Shown here one piece after another: positions 1-11,800 of a stretch of DNA of 64,000 bases. Under the pieces are notes generated by a model that was given only the letters and a program-made list of their open reading frames with translations, ran no database searches and was not told where the DNA came from. The stretch comes from Pristionchus mayeri (taxonomy: Eukaryota > Nematoda > Chromadorea > Rhabditida > Neodiplogasteridae), in NCBI GenBank assembly GCA_036245805.1, contig BTRK01000002.1, positions 5,080,689 through 5,144,688 on the forward strand, in the 5' to 3' direction. Made by a program: the position numbers and the translations under genes. The number at the start of each line of letters is the position of its first letter. Positions within the stretch are counted from its first letter, which is position 1.

Positions 1-704
1 CTGCGGGACTTTCTGTAAGAGATCTTTGGTCTTTGATCTATACCTGCTGATATCGTTTAATCAGTGTGTTTTGGGATAGAATGAGTTTGTTGATCTTTGA
101 TCTTTCATCTCCTTTTTCAGTCCAAACCCTCGAGGACGAACTAGAGGATCACCATGAGAAGAATCGGGAGATGTACATGAAGGCGAAAAATTGGCTTAGA
201 AATACTTACTCTTTGCTTAAACCAGGTTATCAAATCGGTATTGTAGAATAAAATATTGAATGCTTTATGCACTTAAACTATTGTTTACAAGCTCAAATAT
301 AATAACAATCGAATCTCATCACAGGAAGAGTGGGTAATTGAACAACGGGAATCGATGATAATCTGCGTTAATCGAGTGAGATAATAGGACAACCATAAAA
401 CGGCGGCAGAACAGCTTCTACACACAACCATTACCTCATCAGTAGGCTACAGTAATCTTCAGGTCTAGTCATGATACGGTACTCTTAATCGATGCTCTAC
501 ATATCTGGGAACATTAACGAATAGGATACAAGAACACAGGTAGAAATTTATATAAGAGAAATTAATGGGGACAGTGAGGAGACGACTGATCTTTGATCTT
601 TGATTTTCTGCTCTTATTTCAGCTTCATCCTGATCAGTCCCTTCATCATGTCGAATGTATTGCCATCGTCGGCCACGGAGTACAACTGCAATTTATTGTT
701 TGAA
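1..704 (+). CDS. Possible 3' end of a plus-strand gene
   Basis: I do not recognise this gene. Bases 1-14 look like an exon end followed by GTAAGA. A second exon-like stretch starts at 120 after a strong pyrimidine tract and CAG; it encodes an acidic, helical segment (EDELEDHHEKNREMYMKAKNW). A third acceptor at 621 (TTTCAG) opens a short reading frame that ends in TGA at 702-704. Phases between the pieces can be reconciled only loosely, and no family is evident. If real, the gene would end tail-to-tail with bpl-1, with the retroelement nest at 850-2960 between them. It could equally be chance open frames; low confidence. Confidence 0.3.
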
Positions 705-849
705 ACCTATCAGGCAGAACTACCACAGTGGCGGATTTGCGGATGCTATGACATGTTCCATTCTCCATTTTCAATTCGATCCATTCTCCATCTCCCTCCC
801 AGTCAGCTTGGACAACCTGGTGAGGTATCTGTCCAACCAATGGGCTCAA

Positions 850-1100
850 GATCGGAAGTTGCTCAAGATCGGAAGTTTGAACTGTCGATGCCTATGCACT
901 AGTGGAATTCGAGGAGTCCGTGAGTAAATTGTCTTTCGATGTTATCGTCCTCCAAGAGACTCGCCGAACTGGCCTTACTTCTATGACTCATCATAAAATC
1001 GCAATCCAACCACTCCTACGGTTTACTATCACTTTATGACACCGGCTTTCTCATTCACTCAAAATGGGCAGCAAATGCCGATTTTCACTATCTGTCCGAC
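850..1100 (+). mobile_element. RTE-type non-LTR retrotransposon, endonuclease fragment
   Basis: The translation is a broken apurinic endonuclease domain. It has a KIGSLNCR start, the catalytic-region words FDVIVLQETR near 930-960, and then DTGFLIHSKW and FHYLSDRL. At least one stop codon separates the first two pieces. The matching 3' end of an RTE element lies at 2465-2911 in the same orientation, so this is the 5' part of one dead element whose middle was lost or replaced. A short direct duplication (AAGATCGGAAGTT) lies at 848-878. Confidence 0.6.
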
Positions 1101-1745
1101 CGACTAGGGCGGCAAGAACGGATCACGGGTCGACCTTTCGATTCTCTAAAACGGGTCAGAGACGGGTAGAGGCGATGACCCATGCCGCGCGTCGCGTGTC
1201 GCGTTTCTCTCTCGGGTGACCCGGTTTAGAACGGGTCAAATACGGGTCATGCTGCCCTTTCTCAGCTGCCGCATGTTCAAAATGTAACAGGAAGAGACAC
1301 TTTGTACACGCTTGTCGCATAGCATCGCACAAGAGCGATTCCCTGTGAGAAGAAATGAGTTGGAGAGAGCACGAAAACAATCATCCTGAACTCGAAATAA
1401 AATGTGAAATAAAATGTGATTATCGAAAATTTGAATGTCAACTGAAAACGCCGATTTGTGCCGATTCTTCCGTGAGAGGCGTGATATGATCATTTTCGAA
1501 TATTAATATCGAAAACTAATTGCGTAGTAATCACAATCGACCGAGGCGTGCTTATGCGCGCCCTTCCCTCGACCCCCTCTGTCTCTCCTGACCCGCTTTG
1601 GAACCGCCAAAAACGGGTCACGCGCGCGAAAGCGGGTCATCCTAAGAGGTCGACACGCGGCGCGCGGAGAGGGTTTCCCGAAAAAGAGAGTCTGCAAGGC
1701 GGGTATCCAAGATACGTTCTTGCCGCCCTACGACCGACTCTCATG
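1095..1745. mobile_element. Foldback element with long diverged inverted repeats
   Basis: The left end (CGACCGACTAGGGCGGCAAG) is the reverse complement, with mismatches, of the right end near 1705-1740. The arms are unusually GC-rich and hold many copies of ACGGGTCA or GACCCGTT. The centre is AT-rich. No transposase is visible. It separates the two RTE fragments, so it probably inserted into that element. Confidence 0.55.
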
Positions 1746-1842
1746 CCTCGACATCGACAAAATGGGATTGCGGATAATATCAATCTATCTTTTGGGTTTT
1801 CACTCAATGACGATCTACATCGACGGCACATGCTGTTCGTTG

Positions 1843-2400
1843 AGGAGGCGGTACGATACGGTAGAAGCACGAGATTGGCTCTTTGGAATCCCACTGCTAT
1901 TGGGCTGGTTAATCAAGTTGAATCTGTACAACGTGATTTCACTAGACGAATTCTGGGACGATTTAAATTACCTTACTTCTCTTACCATGAGAGGCTAAAG
2001 TATTTTCAATTAGACACACTAGACCGCCGGTCTTTGAACGATATTTACTTCCTGTACGATTCTTTGCACGAGTTCGTTCTCCTCGAGACCTCTTCTCTCT
2101 ATGCGATCGCTCCTCTCTCTCGTAGCCTCCGTGCCTCTCACAGCATGCGCATCGCTTTACCGTACGTGCTTCCAGCTTCCCTGAGTTATTTTGCCACTCG
2201 CTCACTAACGCTCTGGAATTCTTTCCCCATCCAAATAGTTACCATGATCCGTCTCTCTTTCCGCCGCCACATTAAAAACTCTCCCACTTGTGTCCTCCAC
2301 TCTTCCAACGTACGATTGTAACACGGACTGCGACAAAATCCCCACCCACATGCTTGCCCGTGCCCAAAATACCACCTGATCTTCGATCTTCGTCGCCTTC
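1843..2400 (+). mobile_element. CR1-like non-LTR reverse transcriptase fragment
   Basis: The plus-strand frame carries the C-terminal thumb region typical of CR1/Jockey-type reverse transcriptases: NPTAIGLVNQVESVQRDFTRR, then YHERLKYFQLDTLDRRSLND. A second copy of the same family lies on the minus strand at 5120-5690. It is 5'-truncated, as expected for target-primed reverse transcription. The frame ends in TAA near 2320, and the 3' tail up to about 2400 is shared with the second copy. Confidence 0.6.
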
Positions 2401-2464
2401 AAGGCCTATCCTTCCCTATCCTGCTGGTGAATAAAAGTATAACAATCGGAGATGCGCCGTCGGG

Positions 2465-2960
2465 TTGAAAGTATGCCTTTTCCGCATGCGTGTCGAGCCT
2501 TCGCTAACTTACGGAAGTAAAACTTGGAGCACCACGGCAAGGGACAGAAAACGGCTCATTGTTGCTCAAAGAAACATGGTGCGCAAGATGATTGGAGTGA
2601 CCCGAATGCACCGAATATCAAACGCGTCACTGTCTCAACGTATCCCTCTAACCGATATCCGAGTTCGAGTAATGATAAGGAAGAGGAGATGGGCGGAGAG
2701 ACTAGGCACCTTAATCGATGATCATTGGTTCAAAAGAGTGTACGAGTGGGTACCGTGGGATTGTACAAGACCAGTAGGACGACCTAGAGTCAGATGGAGA
2801 GACGAACTCACTAGAGAACACGATGTACACTGGCAACACGTATACAGGGAAAACCCGACTGAATGGAAGACTTGCATTGTTCGACAGGTCTCTGCCTTGA
2901 TGCTCGAATAAATGATTATTATGATTATTATGACACATTCAACACTAAGTCGCCACGCAG
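2465..2960 (+). mobile_element. RTE-type retrotransposon, 3' end of ORF2
   Basis: The 148-residue frame has the usual RTE C-terminus: LTYGSKTW, then VRKMIGV, RWAERLG, a GRPRVRW block and EWKTCIV near the stop at 2911. The short tail with TGATTATTATGATTATTATG (2911-2931) resembles the simple-repeat end of RTE elements. It is partnered with the endonuclease fragment at 850-1100. Confidence 0.65.
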
Positions 2961-2991
2961 GCGCTTTAGTATATTTGGAATAAAAAAGCGT

Positions 2992-5896
2992 TTAGATTAA
3001 TCCGAACTGAGAATATTGGTTCAGAAAGTTCACCCGAGAAGATGAAACAGAAGCACAAACCTTGCTGGGCGTTTTTCTACTCCTGCACTCGAGGAATCCA
3101 AACTTGTCCAGTCCTCGGATCACGACCTTCTCATTCTCCTCACCGAGTGTGACCTCCTCACGGCTGAAATATCGATTGCTTATACTACTGTAATCTAACT
3201 CAATTACTGTAAGCATAGGAAATATCGATTGATACAACAGTAAGTGAATCATCACAACTACTTTGACTACGGTAGATGTACGGTATCCTCAATCGATGGG
3301 AGTAGGTCACTCACGAGTGCAGCCAATACTTGTAGTAGTGCTCCAGAAAGGAAGCCTGACCCTTGATTTCGTACACCTTCACGAAGTCTGCAAAAAATAG
3401 AAATTAGGCTGTTGGAGGATCAGTGTTTCGATAAGTTCTCAAATTGCGATGGAATGCAGAACATTCGATAGCATTTCGGGCGGCGAATGAATTACACAAA
3501 TTAACAATTTTCATTATTCGAAGCAAGGTGAATTGCGTTTCAGAGTTATTCCAAAGTTCGGTTGGATGAACGGTTTTCAATCCTCGCCGCTTGTCTGTGG
3601 AAATAAAAATAAAATTTTTTTTTTTAAACCCACGTTCAAACTTGTTGAGGGTCATGGCGACGACTTCCTCAATGGAGAAATTGGCGGACTCGGGCGAATT
3701 ATCCGGCAGCATGTCGTTGAGACACGTCGTGGGCAGGGAGTTGGACACGTTGATACCGATCCCTGAGAGAGAAAGACGATACCGTAACCGGGCAATTAAA
3801 GTAGCTACCGTAGTTGTCATCCTATTCTACTCGCTGTGACTGATGCTACTGCACTCACAGTATACATACGTAGAGCTACCAATTATAGAGCCTTCAATGC
3901 TCTCGCACGCCTACTGTACCCAATTTTCTACAACTATTGATATTATTGCAGTCTCTGCATGATAGACTAACATTTATCGATCTACCGTACTATTAGGCGC
4001 ATACAGTAATCTATCTTCTCTACCGTACTCACCGACTGAGAATTCGATGGCGTCGTCTCGGGACTTCGCACTCACTAGCAATCCTCCGATCTTGTGCGAG
4101 CGATTGAAGTAGAAGTCATTCGGCCATTTGACACGCAGAGGGAAGTCCTGAGAATTTTGTTTTAATATTTATATTAGACCTAAATCCAACATGCTATTGT
4201 TGTAGACCATTATGTTTTAGCTACATGCTATCAACGTAACATGAATTAGGTGAGTGTATTAGTTGTGATTGCAATTGAAGTTTCAAGAAAATTACATTTG
4301 ATGTTACTATGAAATTGAAATTAGCATAAAATTGTTCAAATACTTCTTCACTACACATGAAAAATCATTGAAATGCACATGTATTAATCAGGCCCCTTCC
4401 TCACCTAACCTAGCTCAAACACCCTTCTTCCCCTCGCCTCCTCACCTCCATTCCACTCAATTCGTGCACTCCCGCAGCCACTGCTACACACGCGACATGC
4501 TGGATAAACGAGGGACACCTGAATGGAATTGATTAGATGTATTTGAAGCGCATCTCAAGGTGCTATTGAGAAGGGCGATCGACACTGAACATGAAGGAAT
4601 GATGCAATCGAAAACCAACGTGTATTACAAATTTCGCTTCGTGCTTGTAAAATATTATAATTAAAAGAAAATATCGCAATTTAATGCTGAATTAATTTAA
4701 TTCATCCTCACTTGGCGAGTGCTGCAGAGGTGGGAAGTGAGTAGGAGAAGTTGAACATGGCCACGCCCACCGGAGAAATGAACTCGTTCCCGCCACGACC
4801 TGCAGGTGAGAGATTACGGTAGGAGAATGGGATATTGATCCTATCATAAATGTGGCAATGGTTGCTGTAACAGACACAGTAACTTGCCAATCAATAAATG
4901 ATGCTTACCCTGTCCCTTCAGTTGCTGTCTCGCCACCACGCACATTCCGTCGTAGCCGGGAAGAGCCTCGCTGAGACTGAAAACAAAAAAAATATTCGGA
5001 TTGACCAGTTTGAGTTTCACGGCATATTCATACGAGATCAATCCTACCAGGAAACAGTTTTATCGCAATTATTTGGTCGAAAAATACAAAGATCCCAAAA
5101 ATATCCTTACCGTCTATTTATTCTTATTCTTATTCTTTATTCACCAACATTTACATGGTACGGGAGTGACGTGATGATTAGGTAAGGTGGTATTTTGGCT
5201 CGGGCGAGCTTGTGGAATGGGGGGGGGATGTGTGGCAGTTCTGTGTTACATTTTTATATTAGAAGACTGCATTGTAAAAGATGGAGTTGCTTTTATGAGG
5301 TGTCGGTAAGGGGGCATGGTTACTACTGAGTGGGGAAGCGAGTTCCAGAGCGTTAGGGAACGAGATGCACATGATGAGAAAGAACTAGGCATACATACGG
5401 TACGGCGATGCGTAATTTATGAGAGGAACGGAGACTACGAGTTAAAGCGATCGTGTAGAGACAAGAGGTGTCGAGATGAACAAAGTCATGCAAAGAGTCG
5501 TATATAAAATACATGTCACTCAAGGATCGGCGATATTCAAGTGTCTCTAGTTGGAAATGTTTGAGTCTATCAGTATATGAACGATAGGGCAATTTAGAGC
5601 GGAACAAAACACGTTTAGTGAATTCTCGTTGCACAGATTCTCTTTGATTAACAAGACCAATTGATGTAGGGTTCCAGTTGTCTACCACGACTAACCGCCT
5701 CCTATACGCAAGAACTTCACTTGCCCGCCTACAGCACCCCTCGTACCGTATCCCTTCCCCCCTACCGTACCTCCTGCACACTTCGATGGTCGTGGTTGCG
5801 ACAGGCACGAAGAGGACGTTCCTTCCCAGACAGATGGTCGAGAGACGGGAGTAGTACTTCTTCGTGTCGAAGGAGCAAGTGGAGGAGGCCTCGTCA
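2992..5896 (-). other. bpl-1: bpl-1 catalytic (BirA-like) domain exons
   Basis: These eight exons hold the ligase core in the order seen in human HLCS. They are: FDTKKYYSRLSTICLGRNVLF (5896-5771); GYDGMCVVARQQLKGQ joined across an intron to GRGGNEFISPVGVAM (4976-4909, 4799-4712), the biotinyl-5'-AMP binding loop; FIQHVACVAVAAGV; LRVKWPNDFYF with the catalytic-lysine KWPND motif and KIGGLL (4147-4033); GINVSNSLPT (3762-3634); then HYYKYWLHS and the small C-terminal domain, stop TAA at 2994-2992. No key residue appears lost, so the enzyme should be functional despite the repeat-rich introns. Confidence 0.9.
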
Positions 5897-8800
5897 CTGG
5901 AATGGAGAAGGATTTTCTTAATTCTCTTGCGCTGTCTGATCGATGAAAAATGCTTGAGACCTAGGAAGAACACAAAATACACTAACTGTAATATGCTTCT
6001 CCTCGTGATTTTTGTTTCAACTTGCCATAATATACTCTATATAGAGTGGAATGCATTATCTCTTGAGTTGTGGTGACAAAAAACTATTTTATCAACTCAC
6101 CGAGTTAGCACTTGTATGGGCAGGAGGGCGGGTGAAGGCACGGGCAACGGATGCTCGGCGATCAGGTCCCGTCTGGAATTAAGAGGATCATCATCAGATT
6201 ACTGTCGAACCAATCAATTTAAAGTTACCGGACGAGGACGAAACCCTGATCTGACCCTGATCAAAAGTGAGTATGCAAAAGTGAGAGAGCGCGGGATTAA
6301 GCTGATCATTTCCGGCTTTCCCTTGAGGCTATTATTGATTTTTGGAATTTTTGTATATTCATTCTCAACTAATTCAGCCATCGGCTATTCGATGGAGGAC
6401 AAAAAATAAGGGGTCAATTTTGTCCTCGTCCGGTAACTTTAAAATATGATATTAAGGTAGGAACAATTGACTCTTGACTAATGAATGCAGACATGCTAAT
6501 CGATATTTATATTTATAAGGATTACTGTAGTCCAACTGACTACCGTACCTTCGCATGAATAGCTTGGGCGAGTCGCCAATCTCTGAGCCGTAGCGGAGGC
6601 TCTGGAAGGAATTCGAATTAATTGAAAATGATAATAAAAGGAAAATTGCGCATCTGTGTTTCAGGCTTTGATTACCTCTGCACGGATTCAGCGGAAGTGA
6701 TTTTCTTCCGACATATCGGGTAAACTAGTCTAACCAAATTCACAAGTAGTGCTTTGTGAAACTGTGCTACATACTTCTAACATCTCCTAAAGAAATCGGT
6801 AAGGTAATACGAGAAATGCGATCAGGGTTCGAAAGCCTAGGGTGAACTTGGTTCCTTTTTGGGGGTGTACGTTTTGCCAACCAAATTTAAAGCAAAACGA
6901 ACACCCCAGAAGTGAAAATAATCTTATACCGTGGGTGTTCGTGCCACGGTATAAGATTATTTTCACTTCGGGGGTGCTCGTTTTGCTTTAAATTTGGTTG
7001 GCAAAACGTACACCCCCAAAAAGGAATCAAGTTCACCATAGGCTTTCGAACCCAGAATGCGATTCGTCTCAAAAAAATAAATTTAATGTAATTGTGATTT
7101 GTCTGACATTAGACTTTTTCTCATTCACAAATTCACTCTCCCACCTTGCACTCGCTGAGGAACTGCTCGTCAGAGATGAAGTAACCGATAGACAGTGAGG
7201 GAATCTTCACTCCATCCTCGATCTAAAAGAAGAGAGAGATCAAAGATCAGAACGATATTATGCATCCGCCAAAACATCGACCAATCTTCATGAACATTTC
7301 ACATAAGAATTAGACCCCGAAGAGATAGATCTCCGTCGCATTACGGTACCTCTCATTATCCGTTTGAAACCAACCTTAATTCCGATTCTAGCCAGGGACT
7401 CGGCGACGATGCGGCTGCCTGGTGCGAGAAGCTGATCTGAGAGAAAAGTGATTAAATAGACTGTGCGTACTCAACAGCTGAAGCGCATCAAGGATCCTTG
7501 TCAGTGGAAGAATAAAGAGCAGATTATGCAGCTAAAAAACAATGGCCTCTCAGCAGAAAAAAATTTGTTTGTTTGTTTTCCTGATAAGCGCATCCAGAAC
7601 CAACAACAGGGAAATCCCCTAACGAATTTGGCATAATCACGCCATCACAATCCGTCTGGCCCACAATCGTATTTATCAGGAGCATCGTGTAAAAATATTA
7701 GCAGTGCGTTCTACCACATGTATTTTTCAGCCAGTGGTTAATATAAGGGGGGTTGGTTACAACGAATGGCAAGTACAAACATGTTCAACATCGCAAGCAA
7801 CAGTTGAACGAAGTTCATATTTTGCAAAGCGCTGTAAGTACCCGATATTGGTTCAATTTTGCAAATATCGGTTACTTTCTGTGCTTTGCAACGTTGATGT
7901 TGAACATGTTTGTACTTGCCATTCGTTGTAACCAACCCCCCTTATATCTTCCATCACTCACCAGTAGTTGCATCAGAGAAGACGGCGGATGCAGCGTGCG
8001 TCCCTCCACTCTCCATGTACAGAAGGAGGGGAGAATCTATAAATATCTTTTAGTAAATATAAATATAAATATAATAAATATAAATATCGTTAAATAAATA
8101 TCGTAATTGTTACAGGTACGAGCCTAACATAGCGACAATGAAATGTTTTCGTATATTTTAATAGCTTGGGTAACGGGGCGGAATCAGAGTTACGCGACGT
8201 CGACCAAATATGAACTGACTCAGAAACATAAGTTTCACTTGTAACCTCAAATGGTTGGCGGAACACAAAACAATTCTGTTCTGCCAACCAATTTGCATAC
8301 ACAACACCTAATTGCAGAAAACCACAATGAACAATATTTAAACTACAGTAATGGTAGCTACAGTATACATATTTTGATCTACCGTACCCTGCTTCTTCGA
8401 CAGTACTACACTGTACTTGAGGCCGCCCACGAGGTCCTTCGACTGGTAGCGCTCGTGCACCTGAACAATCGATCGATTACCGTAACCCCCATAATTACTG
8501 TATCCTCCTCAACCTACAGTAATCCGCTACTCCTACCGAACCTCTCCGTGCTTGGCGAGTGTCTTGAGTGTCTTCTTTAGGAATGACTCCAGATCCTTGC
8601 TCATCGATCCACTCGCCTTTTCCCCGAATGCCATGCGGAGGAGGGACACCTGAAAGGGGAGAGAGGAGTTGGCTGACTTTCCACAATAACAAGCTCTCTT
8701 GGCCCCACCCCCTCGGGGGCGTGGTAGAGTACCTAAACTTAAGCAACCTAAATCCGAGCCTAAGCAGTCTAAGCAAAACTCTAAGCAACAATACCCTAAG

Positions 8801-11800
8801 CTTGAGCAGTCTTAGTCAGGTAACTTAATAACTAAGTAACTTAATAATGGACAGAGGGGGGGAGGGGCTTGGTACGGTTCTAGGAAAGTGTCCAATGAGT
8901 ACACTACAATATCTACATCACATGTGCTACAAATATAAATATTTTTTTCTAATTCTAATACAGGATTCTCCCAGACGATCAACTTTCACAATCGTTCTTT
9001 TTTCACTCATATCTGAAACTTGTCCCTCGCTTGTATCGTCTTGACAAAATTTACAAGAGACAAATTTAACGAGCTATACCATTAGAGCAATGTTCCATCA
9101 ATCAGACCATTGCCAGATCGAGTGCCTCTCAAACTACCGTAGCCATCAATTATACCGTATTCCTCCCTCTATTCTCACCTGTTTCTTAACACTCTCGCAG
9201 CAGGAGATGGACGCGAGCAGACTGTTCTGACAGACGAAGATCATCTTGCCGGACTGGAAAATCGATTTATTTGATAAGTAAAAATAATTTATCCGGGTGA
9301 AGTCGTGCTTCAAGGTGTTCACTAACTCTGTGCGATTTCTATACACCGATGAATATGTGCCGTCTCCGTTAACAATATTTTGCACTTTGAACAGTCATGT
9401 TTCAAGTAGGATCTATTATACAGAAATGAGGATTGAGAACGATTGTACGTCGGTCGAATGTGAATAAACCAATCAAATTATGATTAAGTCATTCCTTACA
9501 GACATATCATAGCAAATAAAATATACATCCTACCGTATTTTCTACCGAACTCTCGTCCCGATCGACCCCTTCCTCCCCACCTTATTGAAGTACTCCTGCA
9601 GTTGCTTCCACGCTGCATCGTCCAATTCACGAGTGTCGGCGAGGATGAGACAGGCGGAACTAAGAAGGAAGAATAGAGGAGAGAGGTCAAAAGTCAAGTC
9701 GAAGAACTGAGAGATGGAAGATGAAGTTGACGAGGGCAAATTTGGAGAGGAGAGATCAAAGAGCACAATAGCAAAAATCAGTCCGCCAAAAGGATAAAAG
9801 GCATCGTTCGAAATTTCACAATATGGACACAGGTTTCAGCTTTCTGTCATAAACGTAGTTTTAATCACATAGCTACTACGGTTATGATTACTGACAGAAA
9901 AAAACACAACACCTCTGATCTACTTTCAGTAAGTCTACCGTACCTCGGATCGATCCAGTGGTGTTTCCTGATCGCCTCGGGAGAGATGTTGAATACCGTA
10001 TACACGGAGGGAGGCAGAAGCGAATTGAGGACTGAGTGAATCCGATCGTATGTTGAGGAGACACCCGCAGTGTACACGAGGACCTGCAGAGAATGGATTC
10101 TGAGGGGCATGGAGAGGTCGAATTGAACAAGTACTCTCTTCATTTGCCACACTTTCTCATCATATCTAGAATAAATCTAAAGTCAGATAGGAATTCAGGA
10201 CCACCCCTGCACTAACGCCAGTAAGAGGGAGGATTGGACGATAAATAATTGATGACCAAAGAATGTTATATTTGGACAGCGAGATACATTAGCATGCTGT
10301 TCAGCTATCAGGTTGTCCGGAAAGTCTTTGTGTATGAATTTGTGTTTACACTGCTCGTCGCAAATTCACTTTGGTGCCCCCTCGTTCTCAGTGAATAAAA
10401 ATCAGTGAAGGGCCTTTATAGTAAACAACTCCCCATTCCCTTTCCATCAGTCAGGCTCTAGTAGAGCAACGATGTATGTCACTAGTACCATCCACTTCGG
10501 TCATTCTACAGTTTCACCTCATCATATCCTATATAACGATGAAGGATTCGGAGACCCTACATACATATGTTTATGATATGCATGCCCCTCACTACAACAC
10601 AGTCAGGATTTGGTTTCATCGCTTCGAATAAGGCGACTTTTCTAATTTTCTTAATTTTTCGATTTTTTCTTATTTTTTCACGCTCAGGTGGGTTCTACAG
10701 GGAAGGGATCCATAGATTCAAGGAACATTGGGTATATGTTATCAGTAGTGATGACTCGTATACTTGAACTCGTGTTATTGTTTCCTCAAAGAAATAAAGT
10801 TTTGAAAAATACACAAAGACTTTCCGGACAACCTAATATTTTATCGCGATCCGAATCATCCATCCCCCTCCTCAGTTCTCCAAATCCGTTCCTTTTCTTT
10901 AACATTATCTCATTGATTCTAAAACTTCCCAAAAAAATAAGAACTCGAATGAAAATGAGCCGACACTACGTCGGATGAGAACTATGACGTCATACCGCCT
11001 TTGATGTATCAAAGGCGGCATGACGTCATAGTTCGCATCCGACCTAATGCAAAATGAACTCACACATGGCGGTTTCATCTTCGGTTTTTCTCCTCGACTC
11101 GCTGAGTGAAAGCGACGAGATTGAGAACGACGATGAGTATCGAAGAGAGAACCTGAGAGAGGGGAGGATTACGGTAGGTCAAAGGGTTACGATGACAAAG
11201 TGAAACAACCTAAGTGAAACAACATCGATATTATTAGAATATGACAAATGAACAGGGAGAGTAACGCGAGTGGACATCCGACCCCTCCCTGTTACGCGCG
11301 AGGTTGTTTACACTTACAGAGACGATTAGATCTTGCTAAATTCAGGAACTAAGTAGGAAACCCCATTATTTGTCAGCATTTCGGCGTTTGAAAACAGTGC
11401 TAACTCACCTCTCAGCGCCTATTATTACTTTTCGTTGCTAAATGATAAACCAAAAGCACATGGCATAGATAAGGATTGGCTCTGCTTGGAATTTTCATCT
11501 TAATTGTGTGTGCTCTCTCACCGCCCTGCGTGAGAGCAAACAAAACAACGAGAGTCACTTGTTGCGAAGCGATATCAGCAAGGGGAGTCTCCCACTTCTC
11601 GGACAACTGTGCGATAATGTCGGTTTCCCTCGCAATATCCCATCACGAATAATCAACGGAAGTGTTCACATAAAATGGGATAGAATAACGCCGGATTAAC
11701 TCGGTAAGAAAAAGTAGATAAATAACCCGAAATTAGAGTGCAATGCTGGCATGCTCTCTCACCGGCCTCATTAGAAAAGCGTCAACGCAAAATTAAGACA

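Larger units (their letters stand above)
6549..10083 (-). other. bpl-1: bpl-1 middle (glutamine-amidotransferase-like fold) region
   Basis: Exons from 10083 to 6549 match the non-catalytic central region of eukaryotic holocarboxylase synthetases. Readable blocks are VLVYTAG at the start, HHWIDPR, SACLILADTRELDD, YFNKSGKMIFVC, LLLYMESGGTHAASAVF, RIVAESLARIGIK and SLSIGYFISDEQF. The preceding exon ends KPPC, giving KPPC-VLVYTAG across the junction, as in the family. In human HLCS this region helps select carboxylase substrates (family knowledge). All exon phases agree. Confidence 0.8.

Noticed and set aside
1548..2321. 257-aa plus-strand frame as a host gene
   Set aside because: The C-terminal half is a CR1-like reverse transcriptase and the first half is GC-rich foldback DNA.
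5353..5982. 209-aa minus-strand frame as one protein
   Set aside because: It joins a real bpl-1 exon (5896-5771) to a CR1-like fragment; the donor GTACGG at 5770 ends the exon.
6823..7055. microRNA precursor from the long palindrome
   Set aside because: The 8-bp duplication and full-length symmetry identify a hAT MITE; small RNAs could still come from it but the sequence alone does not show that.
10865..11650. bpl-1 exon at 10171 reading YDEKVWQMKRVLVQF in front of VLVYTAG
   Set aside because: It would need a donor out of phase with the upstream exon; the acceptor at 10084 joins KPPC to VLVYTAG in phase, as in the family.
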